Below are positions 26,694-39,187 of a stretch of 64,000 bases of DNA, one piece after another. The stretch comes from Pogona vitticeps (lineage: Eukaryota; Chordata; Lepidosauria; Squamata; Agamidae). Where the stretch lies: the NCBI RefSeq assembly GCF_051106095.1, contig NC_135786.1, positions 145,353,001 through 145,417,000 of the forward strand, given 5' to 3'. A model generated the notes under the pieces. It made no database searches. It was given only the letters and a program-made list of their open reading frames with translations, and was not told where the DNA came from. The position numbers and the translations under genes were made by a program. Position 1 is the stretch's first letter. Each line of letters begins with the position of its first letter.

Positions 26694-26834
26694 CTGCAAC
26701 ACATGAAAAAAAATGAAGTGATTCCAGAGTTTCAGAAGACATTCACATTACCTTATCTTTTCTGGCCCTAAAAATAGGAGGATCTTCCAGGTCTCTCACA
26801 GATCACGAGATATTTAACTCCCACAGTTTTTGAA

Positions 26835-27530
26835 AAGATTGGTCTTATTAGGTTAATGCAGTTTTATACCAATCAACAACCTCTTCTTAGGGATTTTTGG
26901 AGGGACCATTTCAGAGAGTGGGGCATATCATGGCTAACCTGGTATCAAATAAGTAATTTTATTAGACAGGCCAACACTGTGAAACAAGCCAGAAGATGCC
27001 TCATTTCTTTTGAAAATCTTCTCTCTCTAGCTGCATCAAATGAAGGAGCAGTATCAACACTTTTTTTGTTGCTGATTGAGGTAGATCAAGGATCATCAGC
27101 AGGGTTGTGGAAGATATGGGAACATGATTGGAATACTAAAATCAATGAAGAGAAATGGTCAGGAATGTTTTACAAAATTCCCATACAAAGGTGTCTCTAT
27201 CACAGCCAGGGAGGCTGCATTGAAAATACTCCAAAAATGGTATTTGACCCCACTTTGGCTTTCACATATTAATCCAGCAACGTCACCAATGTGTTGGAGA
27301 GGCTCTAAGTGTAAGGGATTCTTTCAGCACCTTTGGTGGTATTGCAAAAAGCTAGACCAATTTTGAGAAGAAGTGTTTAATGAAATAAATAAAATTACAA
27401 ACCAGTCGATTGATAAATCTCCAGAATTAGCACTTCTTACTCTTTCTCTGGAGAAAAAGGAATCTATTTCATACAAAACTTTAATAGGCCTTCTTTTGAC
27501 TGCAGCAAAACCAACTATAGGAAAAACGGC
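26835..27530 (+). mobile_element. L1-clade LINE C-terminal fragment
   Basis: Frames contain SNFIRQANTVKQ, then KWYLTPLWLSHINP, the C-terminal Cys motif region MCWRGSKCKGFFQHLWWYC, and LLLTAAKPTIGK. The WYLTP...CWRG...HLWW...C order is the L1 C-terminus after the reverse transcriptase. Two reading frames are needed, so it is frameshifted. It may resume at 27646 after the MITE end. Confidence 0.8.
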
Positions 27531-27645
27531 GCTCCTTCTGAGGGGGTGCCAGCTGGAGGGGGCATGGCACCAGCCCATGGAATAGCTGTGTCGCTGCCAA
27601 CTGGACCTGCATGAACCACCAAAGCAGCGGTTCGTGCCCACCTCT
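27531..27645. mobile_element. Partial hAT-type MITE end
   Basis: Ends GGTTCGTGCCCACCTCTAAT, the reverse complement of the TAGAGATGGGCACGAACC-type terminus common in reptile hAT MITEs. The opposite terminus is absent, so it is truncated or rearranged within the L1 fragment. Confidence 0.5.
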
Positions 27646-28002
27646 AATGAAGACTATTGTATGACACTGAGGAGCAAGAGCGGAAGATATTTTCAAAATT
27701 TATTGCAAATTTTCATATTGTAGGCTGAAAGCTGCTCAGATGCCTTTGCTTGATCATGAATAAAACAATGTTTAAATTATGATAATTAAATTAGAATCAA
27801 AATAAGACCTGAGGAGAAAGAAAAAGAAGGCTGACTGCTATTATCAGTTTTTCAAATCTTCTTTTCCTCACTTTGAATACCATAAAAGGAATTATCACAG
27901 AACTATATACTGCTCCCCCCATTTTAAATGTTAAGAAAATTTCTATAACTCCAGATGAACATGACAGAGGATAATTTAAAACTTTTTGTTCCACAGCGCA
28001 CA

Positions 28003-28006
<4 letters not shown>

Positions 28007-28044
<38 letters not shown>

Positions 28045-28047
28045 GTC
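28007..28047. repeat. (GT)n microsatellite
   Basis: About 20 nearly perfect GT units with one CG interruption near the end. No other element attached. Confidence 0.95.
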
Positions 28048-29383
28048 TGTGTGCTGCACGCAGACATGTCTGTACAAACATACTGTGCACACACAGAGAT
28101 ATTCATGCTGGTATAGCTGCAGCTCAATAGTTCAACAGGACACCACCACTGAGATGTGCTGCTAATGCCTTCAAAAGGACTGTTTCCACTTGTGTATTGG
28201 AAGGCAAATGTTGGTGGAGGTATTGCGCAGTGATTGTGGAAACTGTAACAAGAATGGAGACAATTCCTTTCCACCAGTAAAAGGACTTGACTGCAGAATG
28301 TTGGGTCCCCCCCCCCCCCAGATAGTAAGCACAGAATGAAACAGCCAGAGTTGATTCAAAGGACACAGGTCACCACAAATCCTGCCTGTGAGCCTCTTAT
28401 TTCCTTTCCATGTGTCCACATCTATTAACTTTAATGGTGGAGGACAGATTTGTTGCCTGCAAAAGATCTTTCGGGTTCATTGTTCAAATGTCAATGAAAA
28501 TCAGGAGTATTTTCAACTGCAAAGAAAGCTCAAGTTGGCTGGAACTGCACTGACATGCCAGCTTACAACACCCTTCTCCTTTCTGACTGCCTTCTTCCTT
28601 CTTCCTGAACTGCCCTGGCTTGTGTGCCGATATATTAATTTTATGCATCTTCATTTTAACATAATTTGGCTAAGTCAAAGACACACATTTGTTCATCTGT
28701 CTAGAAACTAGAAATGAGGGGGGTTGTTAGGCTCCCATGAGAAGCAGGTTTCTGAGGATAGGTGCTCTTAATGAGGAGGCACTGCTTCTCCTCACAGTGT
28801 TTAACCAATTTTCCAACAATACTAGCATCAGCAGAAGAGTCATTTATATAGATGGGTTGGAGTGCTAAACAAGGTCACTAGGAGGTCTAATATGTAATTT
28901 GGACCAGCGTTCCTGCACTCTGGGGAGATGAAGACTCTCTGCCGGCCACAGCTCACTGTGTAAGAGACAGGGGGACTGTGGTTGGGCTCCTGCCGGCTGC
29001 CAACTCCTTTCCAAGGGAGCTGGCTCAGTCTCCCTCTGCTTTTGCAGGACTGGGACCTGCTTGTCCTGGCTGCCTCACCCCCTCTCAACATCAGCCACAT
29101 GGCTGGTGGGGGGGGGGGAGAGAAGGGGCTTTAGAAGGGTTTTATTTTTTATTTATTTTTAAAATGTGATTATTAATTGTCATCAATTAAGAGAGACCCA
29201 CAGTGGATTTGAGGGAACAGGAAGGGGGAGGGCGTTGGAGGGGGCAGCCCTTGAGGTGGTTCTGGGTAGGGGAAGCAATGGCGGTGGGGGTAGAACATGC
29301 CCACGTAGGAGAAGAGAGGTTAGATATCTTACATCTCTCCCCTCTTCTAGTCCTAACCCCAATCAGATGGTATCGGGAGACCA

Positions 29384-30250
29384 TATCAGCAAACCCTTGA
29401 GCCACACAGTGCTGTTGATGAATGCCAGGTCAGTACAAAATAAGACTGCCCTCATCCATGTTGCAATTCTGGGTGAGGGTGCTGACCTGGTGTGCATGAC
29501 TGAGACCTGGGTGGGAGAGGAGGGTGGCGTTCCCCTCTCCCAGCTGTGTCTGCCTGGGTACTCGGTCCAGCACCAATGTCACTTGGAGGGTCGGGGAGGG
29601 GGGGTTGCTATAGTCTATAGGAGTTCTATCTCCTTGACCAGGCTTCCTATCCCTTTGAGAGGAGGTCTTGAGGGCGTGTATTGTGTGTTGGGCTTGCGAG
29701 ACAGATTAAGGATTGTGTTGGTGTACCACCCAACCTGCTGCATACCAACAGTCTCCCTGCCTGAGCTGACGGAGGTAGTCTCAGACCTGGTGTTAAGGAC
29801 TTCCAGGCTGTTGGTGCTGGGGGACCTCAAAATTCATGCCGAGGCTGCCTTGACTGGGGTGGCTCAGGATTTCATGGCCGCCATGACAACCATGGGGCTC
29901 TCTCAATGTGTCATCGGCTCGACACATGAGAAGGGCCATACCTTGGACCTGGTTTTCTCAACGGGACTAGAAGGTGGTGGTTTGGATGTGGAGGGGCTGG
30001 TTGTGACCCCATTGTCATGGTCAGACCACTTCCTGGTCAAGTTTAGTCTATTAGCTAAGATGATCTGCCCTCGGAGACTAATGGATCCAGATAGTTTCCT
30101 GAATGCTCTGGGGGATTATCTGTCTGATATGGTCTGCGCTCCTGTCGAAGCTCAGGTCACTTTATGGAATAGGGAGATGACCCGGGCAGTTGATACGATT
30201 GCGCCTAAGCACCCTCTCCCTGCACACAGAGCCCAGACAGCTCCTTGGTA
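29384..30250 (+). pseudogene. L2 endonuclease region
   Basis: Apurinic-type endonuclease of a LINE. Motifs in order: LLMNARSVQNKT, DLVCMTETWVGEEG (catalytic Glu), GGGVAIVYRSS, LLVLGDLKIHAE, GHTLDLVFS and SWSDHFLVKF (catalytic Asp-His). In the family the fourth motif is normally GDFNIH; here a Lys replaces the conserved Asn, which would be expected to inactivate the enzyme. The frame is open to 30250, where a MITE splits the Trp-Tyr-Thr-Phe peptide that resumes at 30507. Confidence 0.85.
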
Positions 30251-30504
30251 CAGTGGACTCTCAACTTACGGAATTAATCTGTATTGGAATGGTGGCTGCA
30301 GGTCGAAGAGTCTGCAGGTCGAGGCTCCATTGACCTACAATGCACTGAAAACCGATTACTCTGTAACCGGCCATTTTCGATCCATTTTTTTCTGGTCTGT
30401 AGGTCGATTCTCCGGCTGCAAGCCGAACCTAAATTTTGCGGCCAGAGAAGTCTGTAACTTGAAAAGTCTGTAAGTGGAGCCATCTGTAAGTCGAGGGTCC
30501 ACTG
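30251..30504. mobile_element. Tc1/mariner-type MITE inserted in the L2, 254 bp
   Basis: Starts CAGTGGACTCTCAACTTACG and ends AAGTCGAGGGTCCACTG, with TA on both sides (30249-30250 and 30505-30506). Removing it with one TA restores the L2 codons Trp-Tyr-Thr-Phe, which proves the exact ends. Confidence 0.92.
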
Positions 30505-31136
30505 TATACTTTTGAACTGCGGGCAATGAAGTGAGAGGGAGACGGCTGGAGTGCAGGTGGAGGAAATCCCACTGGGAGTCCAATCGAAAATGACTTAGAG
30601 CCCATTATCGGGCCTATTTCGTGGCAATCATGGCGAAATGGCAATATTTCTCTAGCTGTATTGCTTCCTCAGAATGTCGTCCAGCAGAGCTGTTTCGGGT
30701 GATCTAGGATCTTCTTCAACCGGGAAATCTGCTGGAGGTCCCAAACTGCTCATCAGCTCGCTGTGATGAGTTTGCTGTTCATTTTGAGGGGAAAATCACT
30801 CAGATTCGCAGTGGGTTGGACTCCACCGTTACTGCAGAATCAGAGGATGTGTCCAGTGTGCCATGCTTAGGTCAAGTATTAATGGATGAGTTTCAATTGT
30901 TGAGACCTGAGGATGTGGACAGGGTGCTTGGATCTGTCCATTCTACCACCACTCCACTCGCTCCTTGCCCATCTTGGCTAATTGGAAGATCTGCCAAGGG
31001 GATTCACACTTGGGTCCAGGAGGCTATGCACGCCTCTTTGAGAGAGGGAGTGGTCCCTACCACCTTGAAAGAGGTGGTAATTCATCCACTCCTTAAAAAG
31101 TCTAACCTGGACCCAAGGCTGGTGGTTAACTACTGA

Positions 31137-32240
31137 CCAGTAGCAAACCACCCTTACTTGGGCAAAGTGTTGGAGCGGGTTGTGGCTGGGCAACTCCAGG
31201 TGCTGCTGGATGAAACGAATTTTCTAGATCCATTTCAATCGGGTTTCAGGCCAGGATTTGGTACGGAGACTGCCTTGGTCGCCCTGTACAATGACCTTTG
31301 CCGGGAGAGAGACAGGGGGAGTGTGACCCTGTTGATATTCTTGGACCTCTCAGTGGCTTGCGACACCATCAACCATGATGTCCTTCTGGATAGGCTGACT
31401 GGGTTGGGAGTTTCGGGCACCACTTTACAGTGGTTCCGCTCTTTCCTGGCTGACTGTGTCCAGAGGGTGGTGCTGGGGGACAGTTGCTCTGCCCAATGGC
31501 ATTTATGTCATGGGGTTCCTCAGGGCTTGATACTGTCCCCCACGCTGGTTGACATCTACATGAAACTGCTGGGGGAGGTCATAAGGAGGTTTGGGCTGAG
31601 GAGTCAGCAATATGCTGACGATACTCAGCTCTACCTCTCATTTTCCACCAATCCAGGTGAGGCAGTTTCTGTGCTGAATTCCTGTCTGGACCTGATAATG
31701 GACTGAATGAGGGTTAATAAATTGAAACTCAAACCAGACAAGACGGAAGTGCTGTTAGTGGGTGCTTCACCGGACAGGCTGGAGGGCCATTTCCCTGCCC
31801 TGAATGGGGCTACACTACCCCTAAGGGAGCTTGGGGGTGCTCCCGGACCCCAGTCTAACACTGGAAGGCCAGGTGGACTCGGTGGCCAAGGGCGCCTTCT
31901 TTCAGCTGTGGAAATTATTCCAGCTACGGCCCTACCTGGATGAGCAGAGTCTCATGACAGTTACACATGCATTGGTAACATCTCGCATAGATTACTGCAA
32001 TGTGCTCTACGTGGGGCTCCCTTTGAAAACGGTCCGGCGACTGCAGTTGGTTCAGAATCCAGCTGCGCAGTTGGTGAGTGGTGGGGTTGCTAGGGAACAT
32101 ATCAAGCCGATTCTGTTTAAGTTACATTGCCTACCAGTTGCCGCACGGGCCCAATTCAAAGTGCTTGTTTTGACATATAAAGCCCTAAATGGCTTGGGCC
32201 CTGGATACCTGAAGGACCGCCTCCTTCCATAGGAACCTAC
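31137..32240 (+). pseudogene. L2 reverse transcriptase region
   Basis: Carries the RT motifs FQSGFRPGFGTETAL, FLDLSVACDTINHDVLL (usual AAFDT changed to VACDT), GVPQGLILSPTL and the catalytic QYADDTQLYLSF. An in-frame stop follows LDLIMD (near 31704) and a frameshift lies near 31830, after which LFQLRPYLDEQSL, SRIDYCNVLYVGL and LTYKALNGLGPGYL continue in another frame up to a stop at about 32230. A stop also precedes the block near 31134. Clearly non-functional. Confidence 0.88.
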
Positions 32241-34535
32241 CCGGCAGTTAAGATCTAGCCAGGGGGCCCTTTTGAAAGAGCCATCCGTCAAGGAGGTAAG
32301 AGGGACAGCTTGTAGAGAAAGGGCTTTTTCGCCAGCTGCCCCCAGACTATGGAATGCCTTCCCGACTGAGATTTGTCTGGCACCGACGGTGATGACATTT
32401 CAGTGCCAGGTCAAAACCTTCCTGTTCCAGAAGGCTTTTAATTGAAATAATAGCAACTGTGGGTCCTGATGGCAATTTTTAGAGTATATATTTCAATTGC
32501 CTTTTAATTATTTGTCTGTTTATTGTATTTTAAATGTTGTAAGCTGCCCAGAGACCTTTGGGTAGTGTGGGCGGCATATAAGTTAAATAAATAAATAAAT
32601 AAAATGTGGTGCTATCCTTCCATTCGAATTGCATACAGAATCTAACCAGCCCTATTTGGTTCAAGCTACCCCACTGTCAATTTGTCAGTACTGTGAAGTG
32701 GCTTAAGAAGACAGCCATTTTAGGATATTGCAACACTAACATACCATGTCTCCATTGAGGAGATGAGGAAGTGAAAGAAATATTTAAAGGGTATTAGGTA
32801 TATATATTACAAGGTGAGTGTATGTATTAGGTATGTGCGTATACATAATACAAATACCTAATACACTTCTCTTCAAGCTCTGGTCAACAGCATGCCTACA
32901 GCTTAATACAAAGTCAAATACACATACTTAACAAATTTCTCTCTTAAAGGTAAGATTTTACAATGGGCAGTTTTTTGACTGGCCCTTGAAGACAAGGCAA
33001 CTATTTTTTAAAAATTTTAAGTAAGTGATGCAGTGGATTTTCGCTGTTTTGATTGTGTCTCCAACCACTGCCTCTTTGCTGAGGGCTTCATCTCACAAAC
33101 AATACGAACCACTGTTGTATCACATTCTGCCTTTAAAAAAACAAAAAAAAAACCCATTTTAAAATAAGGTGTCTTCATGACATAAATGGAAGCACAGATT
33201 TTTTGTCTAAGGAAGCATGCTTTCTGGTTGGAAAAAGACATAAAATACTCTTCCACCAGAGGGTCATTAGTATTAGCATGCATGTGAAACCTGATTTATT
33301 TCTGCATCTGTAAACCCCTCTGTCATTGCAAATTGTGTCTTTGGATAACCAGCAGAGATGGTGGGAAAGATGGCAGCAGCAAGAGCCACAGCCAGGGGGA
33401 GGAAGGAAGGAGGTACGGGTGTAGGGAGCCTGAGAGGAAGGGGAGGAAGTGGCCAATCCTTCTCTCACTGTCTCTCCTCCTGCTGTAAGTTATTTCCCTC
33501 TTTGGTAAGCAACCTCTCTGGTCAATTTCAGTCCCTGACACCCTGTTTGCCTGGGATATGTGTGCACAAGCTTCCTTTCCTTGCCTTATTTGTCCCCCCT
33601 TTTCCTCTCCAGGAAGCCTTTCAAGGAAGAAGTTAAAAATGGCCAGAGAGAACTCAGTAAAAATCAGCAGGGCTGTCTGGGAAACTAGGCAGCTGACATC
33701 AACTCATAAATGCTACTTTTCTCTGCCTCCCAGGGAACAGCAGGAACATTCGTAAAGGGCCAGAAGCGGCCAAGGTTTCTAAAGGGACAAACAGCTTTGT
33801 CAGCAGACCTCGCCTGTTCATCTCTCTCATCTGACCACAACAGCAGGGGTGGATGGTCAGTATGAGGGCAAGGTAGGTGGGCACAGGGGAATAAAAATCT
33901 CAAATGCAACAATTCCAAAAGCCAGTGTAGTCCCCTCAAGTGAAATAAAATGCAGCTTAAAATAGATTTAAAGTTTTCTCAAGAGGACACACATATTGAC
34001 CCAAATATCATGTGACTACCATGTGATTTCTAATTTGATTCCTTTTAAAACAGAGCTTTTTGTGAGACAAATGTAAATGTAACCAGCCCCAATGGTGCAG
34101 AGGAATTGATAAATTAGTCAATATTCTGAAGTGGCTATTGTATTAAGCCTTTTCACGGCACTGGCAAATCAAACGAGGAAGGCTTCTGGTTCATTCCCAA
34201 ACTCACATGCTGGAAACAAACCAAAAGAGAGCAATCCTGCCCCACCCCACCCCCTAATAATAGTAGAAACTCCTAACAGGGGACAGAAAGGTGCAAGTAG
34301 GAGCACACTAGATTGCGCCAGCAAAGATATTGTCCGATTGCCTACTTTAAAAGCAGTCTGTGCCTGCAGCAGAATAAAGAATGGGATAAATGCCTGTGTA
34401 GTCAGCTTCAGAGTTTCCTATGATTATACAGGAGGAGCATTCAGTCATTCATCATACAGTAATGAAGTAAAATTAAATTTCAGCTAAAACCTAATGAATT
34501 CTGAGCTAACACATTACCTAGTGTGGTTTATGGAT

Positions 34536-34720
34536 AGGCACTGTGGTGTAGTAGACAGAGTGATGGACTAGGCCTCAGGGGACCTGTGTTGGAATCCCTG
34601 TTTGGCCATGGAAACTTACTGAGGGAGAGACAGAACTGGTAAAGCCATTTCTTAAAATATATCACTTACCTTAAAAACCCTTTTAGAGCTGTAAGTCAGT
34701 TCCTACCTCACAGCACTTTG
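34536..34720 (+). mobile_element. tRNA-derived SINE
   Basis: GGTGTAGTAGACAGAGTGAT, GGACTAGGCCTCAGGGGACC, then GTTGGAATCCC (box-B-like), AACTGGTAAAGCCATT and GAGCTGTAAGTCAGTTCCT. Same family as 4937, 17768 and 62533, with a diverged tail. Confidence 0.75.
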
Positions 34721-34758
34721 CACATCATTATTTTATTTATTGTTTTAAACTTACAATT

Positions 34759-34782
34759 GTGTGTGTGTGTGTGTGTGTGTGT
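34759..34782. repeat. (GT)12 microsatellite
   Basis: Twelve perfect GT units a few tens of bases after the SINE. Confidence 0.95.
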
Positions 34783-35939
34783 GGTACACTTGAATAATCA
34801 CGTGGAGGTGTATTTGCAGATATAAAAGCATGTAAATGTCACAGTCTCTCACTCTTGGAGAGAAACTGGGAAAATATATAAGCATTATTTTCCTCCTGAG
34901 AAATCTTATGGAAAATGTCAAAAGTTTCATGGTTATTTTTGTGAAATAAAATATGCTAAACTGCACAAGATTCTTCAATTTCAGCCGTAATTGTATTTTT
35001 CTATTAAGCACTCTCAGACAACAGGCAAGCTTTCAGTTCTGCAAAACCCTTCAGGCGACACGCTAAAGAGCTGGGGGAGGGTAGAAAAATCTCAAAACCA
35101 TCCCTAATGTTAAGGCTTCAGGCATCAGCAGAAGCTTTTATCTCCCCACCTCTAGTGCCTCCTGAGTACACCTGCATACATATATATCTTGCAATGTCTT
35201 CCTTTGCTCCTCTATTGTTCCCAGTTGAATACATGCCGGAAGACTGGTGTGCTAAAACATGAAGTACCTTTATTAAAGCCACAGGCTTCAGCTTTCCTGC
35301 AGCTTTATATAGTTCCATAGGGCTCTAGGAACCAGAGCCAGCATCAAGTTGTTTGACAGAGAGTCTCATAGTGTAAAGTTAACATTTCACAGTTTCCTGT
35401 GCAAAATAATGGACAAAAAACAAGATGGAAAGGGGAAATGAGACCAGGATCTTATTTATGGGAAGCTGGAAATCTCACGTTAGTAGAAATCTCAGCAGAG
35501 AACCTGGCATGCTAAAACTCATAAAATTGCAGAGAATGAGAAATATTATGACTATTCAATTCATCTCAATAAGACCTTACATCAGAGAAGGGGTTTACGC
35601 TAAATATTCTTTCAAGTATGGCAGTTATCTGTGTCCAGGCAATATTACCTGTGAGCAACTATGAGAACATGAACTCTCCAGTCTTAAAATAATACATGCC
35701 AGTAACGAAAAATCTGTCATTTGATTTGACAGATTGTATAAACCAGGCCTACACAACCTGCAAAAGCACAGTCAATTACCCATGTATGACAGGGCACCAA
35801 GGGCTCAGAAATCATTTTTTAAATCATTGACTAACTTGGATCACAAAGAAAAGTGTAAAACACCAGACTGGTCACAACAATGTTCTCTTCATGAACATTT
35901 ATAAAAGTTACTGCTGTTAGGAATTTTAATAAACTATTT

Positions 35940-36100
35940 TAATATTTTTATTTTAATGTCAATATTCTGATGACTTTATTCCTGTTTCAATGTTTGTAAA
36001 TCTGATGTATTTTGATTTTCTATCTTTGTTTTTCACCTTTTTGTAAGTCACTGTGAGTCCCACTCTGAAAGATGGTATAAAAATATAATAAATAAAACAA
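35940..36100 (+). mobile_element. LINE 3' tail fragment (L2/CR1 group)
   Basis: TTTTGTAAGTCACTGTGAGT, then CCCACTCTGAAAGATGGTAT and AAAAATATAATAAATAAAAC, the usual 3' end of L2-like elements. No coding part. Confidence 0.6.
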
Positions 36101-36272
36101 ATAATCATTCAAGCAATTAATCAACTAATCAATTAGCAGTTGTGCAGAGATGTTATAAGCTGCTCAGTGAGCTGCAACTAGTTATACAGCTGAGAACAAA
36201 CAAATTTGGCCTCTCACTAGTGTCAATGTACCTAGGGCAGATTTTAATAACAACAGACTCCAAGCAAGAGAT

Positions 36273-36522
36273 GTTGCTGTTGTTTAGTCAAGTTGTGTCC
36301 AACTCTTCGTGACCCCATGGACCAGAGCACGCCAGGCCCTCCTGTCTCCAACTGCCTCCCAGAGTTGGGTCAAATTCATGTCGGTAGCTTCAATGACACT
36401 GTCCAACCATCTCGTCCTCTGTCGTCCCCTTCTCCTCTTGTCTTCACTGTTTCCCAACATCAGGATCTTTTCCAGGAAGTCTTCTCTTCTCATGAGATGG
36501 CCAAAGTATTGGATCCGCATGT
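36273..36522 (-). mobile_element. Bov-B (RTE clade) LINE 3' end
   Basis: The reverse-strand frame reads MRIQYFGHLMRREDFLEKIL, KRRRGRQRTRWLDSV, then LWEAVGDRRAWRALVHGVTK and SWTQLD, the Bov-B C-terminus. It ends in the AACAACAGC-type tail. Bov-B is known for horizontal transfer among squamates and ruminants; it also supplies the enzyme for Sauria SINEs, three of which lie nearby. Confidence 0.9.
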
Positions 36523-36554
36523 AAAAACTACATTTAAAAATTCTGTCTGCAAGT

Positions 36555-36680
36555 GACACAATCTATGTGAGACTGCCTTCAAAAGCTGTTGGGAACTCCA
36601 GCTGGTTCAAAAGGCTGCAGTCAGGCTACTGTTCAAGGCTGCTTATAACCTCCTTGTTACAACAGTTTCATTGGCTACTA
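36555..36680 (+). mobile_element. L2/CR1-type LINE fragment
   Basis: Frames include NLQLVQKAAVRLLFKAAY, matching the LQLVQNAAARLL block found in both L2 copies of the window. Short and decayed. Confidence 0.5.
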
Positions 36681-37387
36681 GTATTTATTTATTTGTTTGT
36701 TCATTCGTTCGTATGGTAGCATTCTCTCTACAGATGTTTCTCAGTACTACTATTCCAAGCACTGTTAATGATCTGCATGATGCAGAGCAGATTACTGCTG
36801 ATTACATGATTTGAGATCATGTAAAACTTCATGAGAAGGGGAAGCTCTTTTTGTAGTCCACCCACTGCCCTCTGGGCATATTTGGCGAGGATACGACAAT
36901 CCTGATTAGTTGCAAAGAAGAGCAAAAGGAAGAACCCAGAGAAGTAATGTTTGGAAGATAACACCATTAAAATAATCTTATTAGATCCCTCAGGAAAAGA
37001 AATCCCCAGTAAATTAGCCATTACTACCAGTAAAACACTTACATTATCATTGTCATTTCATAGGCAATCATCCAGTATTCCCTGCCAAATGCAAGGCAGA
37101 TAGGTGATTAACATGCTGCAACAATTATGTGTGTGAATGAATTTTACATTATCTAAGTCACAATCCTGTAATGAAGTTTGAACAATGAATGGTTGAACTC
37201 ATTTGCTGTAATTATCTGGTATCAGACATTAACATCACCTGATCACTTGCCATTTGGTGAATACAAAATGTATTATAACAAAACTGATCTGTTCACCCTT
37301 GGATTTGGCTTTTCATTTTCTTAAATAATAATAATAATTTCCAGAGGCAAATGGAAATGCATTTTTATTTATGTTTTCTTTGATTAA

Positions 37388-37567
37388 AAAGGTAAAGGTA
37401 AAGGTTCCCCTTGACAGTCCAGTCGTGTCTGACTTTAGGGGGCAGCGCTCATCCCACTTTTCAAGCCATAGAGCCAGCGCCTCTCCGAAGACAGTTTTCC
37501 GCTGTCATGTGGCCAGCATGACTAGGGAACGCCGTTTTACCTTCCCACCGAGATGGTACTGATTAGG
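37388..37567 (-). mobile_element. Sauria-type SINE, 5'-truncated
   Basis: On the reverse strand it ends TCAAGGGGAACCTTTACC with ACCTTT units, preceded by AGTCAGACACGACTGGACTG and GAGCGCTGCCCCCTAAAG. The tRNA-like head is missing. The ACCTTT tail is the hallmark of Bov-B-mobilised Sauria SINEs. Confidence 0.85.
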
Positions 37568-39187
37568 TAACTCTTAAGTCAGCTTCTGGCATTATGCTGA
37601 AATTGTGGAAGCTACTGCAGTATTTTGTCTAGAATGATGGGAGAAGTCAGAAACCACATGACAGTGCTAAACTATGTGAAGTGGAGTAACATTATCATAA
37701 GAAACATTAGGTCCCACTCTACTGCCTAGACTGCAATGTTTTACTGGGGGGAAAAGACACACTACAGGAACTGCCAATTCAGTACTCAAACCCATGCTGC
37801 TTGCGATGTCCCCCATAGATACATTAAGGTAGACCATTGTTCATATCATTCCGTGCCTAACTGCGGAGGACTGTCTGGTCCCCAGCAGTATACGATTTTC
37901 TTGTGTTGTCTATCCAGATCTAACCACGTTCACAGCTTGAATTATGGTGAAGCAAAGGGTTTCCAAAGAAAGATAGGTCAAATGAAAAAAAAAATACTGT
38001 AATACTTATCAGCATTAATGAGTATTTATTTTGGGTTTCCTCACTGTATCACTTAATCATTTCTTTCCATCTTTGGTTCATAAAATGGCTCTTTGGTTTG
38101 TATTGCTCCCAGAGGCAGTAAATTTTGTGATACTCAAATGCATAGTTAAGTTACAGGGACTCATACAACTCACTTCAGCCTGTACAGCTCAGGGTCAGTG
38201 ATATGACTAAGGGACTCAGGAGGTGGTGGCACTTGCCTGAGAAGGGAGGTGTAATCAACTCACCTTCACATACTCTTTTCCTTTCTTCTGCTTTTAAGAT
38301 GCTTTATTACTGATTCATTTTTACTGGAGGGACCAAACTAACCATTTATCACAGATATCCGGGACTATCTTGTTTTTCTTTGGAGTTAGGTGAAATAAAC
38401 CACCTACCCTATAGTGCTTGGTGTAACACTGGATTGATTCATATATACAGCAAGCACATAAATTTTATTTTACATGATAAAGGCAGAGATAGAACTTTAT
38501 GGGAGGAGTTCTCAGAAGGGAGAGAGAGATAAGTTCTTGAGCAGCATGTTTGCAATCAGAAAATTGGGGGGGAGGGAGGAATCAGCTGAGAATTTCATTG
38601 CTCTCAAATAAAAAATAAATCCCATCTCTAATCTTTAGCTCCTGTTTTTTAGAACACAGGCTTGGTTTAAACTACAGAGAAGTCAAGAAAGGGACATGCA
38701 GTCTTCATTAAAGTCCTCCAGCTTTCCTTTACCCTTCCCCTATAATTTGCATATTAACTTCTGGTGCCAAGGCTAAAATACTCAAGAATAAAGGCCAGAG
38801 TATATTTGTTATGGGGGAAGCTGAATAAAGGGCACCACCTGACAAATTATTTCCTGCCACAGTTCTGAATCTTTGTATTTTTCATCCATCTGCCTGACAG
38901 CTGTTTGCAGGCGCACTGAAAGTTATGAGAACCAATTCTAAAGCAAGCCAGTGTCCTCCACGATGCATGCAGCTTTCCAGCCATCTATTATGGATTTTCA
39001 AACACCTAACAACTCTCCCCATGTCTCTGCTCTGGCAAACAGTGAAAACAGTAGATTAATTCCTGCTGGGACATGCCTAGTGGGTCAATACCATGCAGGC
39101 TTGGCATATATTGTGAGACCCATATGATGTATATGTGACATTAATCATCCATTAGTGGAAGTACCCGGATTCATGCTGCTTAAACTA

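Larger units (their letters stand above)
28855..32605 (+). mobile_element. Near-complete L2 LINE, decayed, with nested MITE
   Basis: Carries a GC-rich leader (about 28855-29165), an apurinic endonuclease region, a reverse transcriptase region and the L2 3' end (TTGTAAGCTGCCCAGAGACC, then GGGCGGCATATAAGTTAAAT with AAAT units). About 3.5 kb without the nested MITE at 30251-30504. The 5' boundary is uncertain. It has several in-frame stops and at least one frameshift, and is older than the L2 at 12304. Confidence 0.88.

Noticed and set aside
27797-28274. His/Thr-rich frames on the reverse strand
   Set aside because: They translate the GT microsatellite at 28007-28047.
28307-28319. C-run as a regulatory motif
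   Set aside because: A simple 13-base homopolymer with no flanking structure.
33358-33636. 92-codon frame in a GA-rich stretch
   Set aside because: Low-complexity purine-rich DNA gives long Gly/Arg/Ala runs; no domain.
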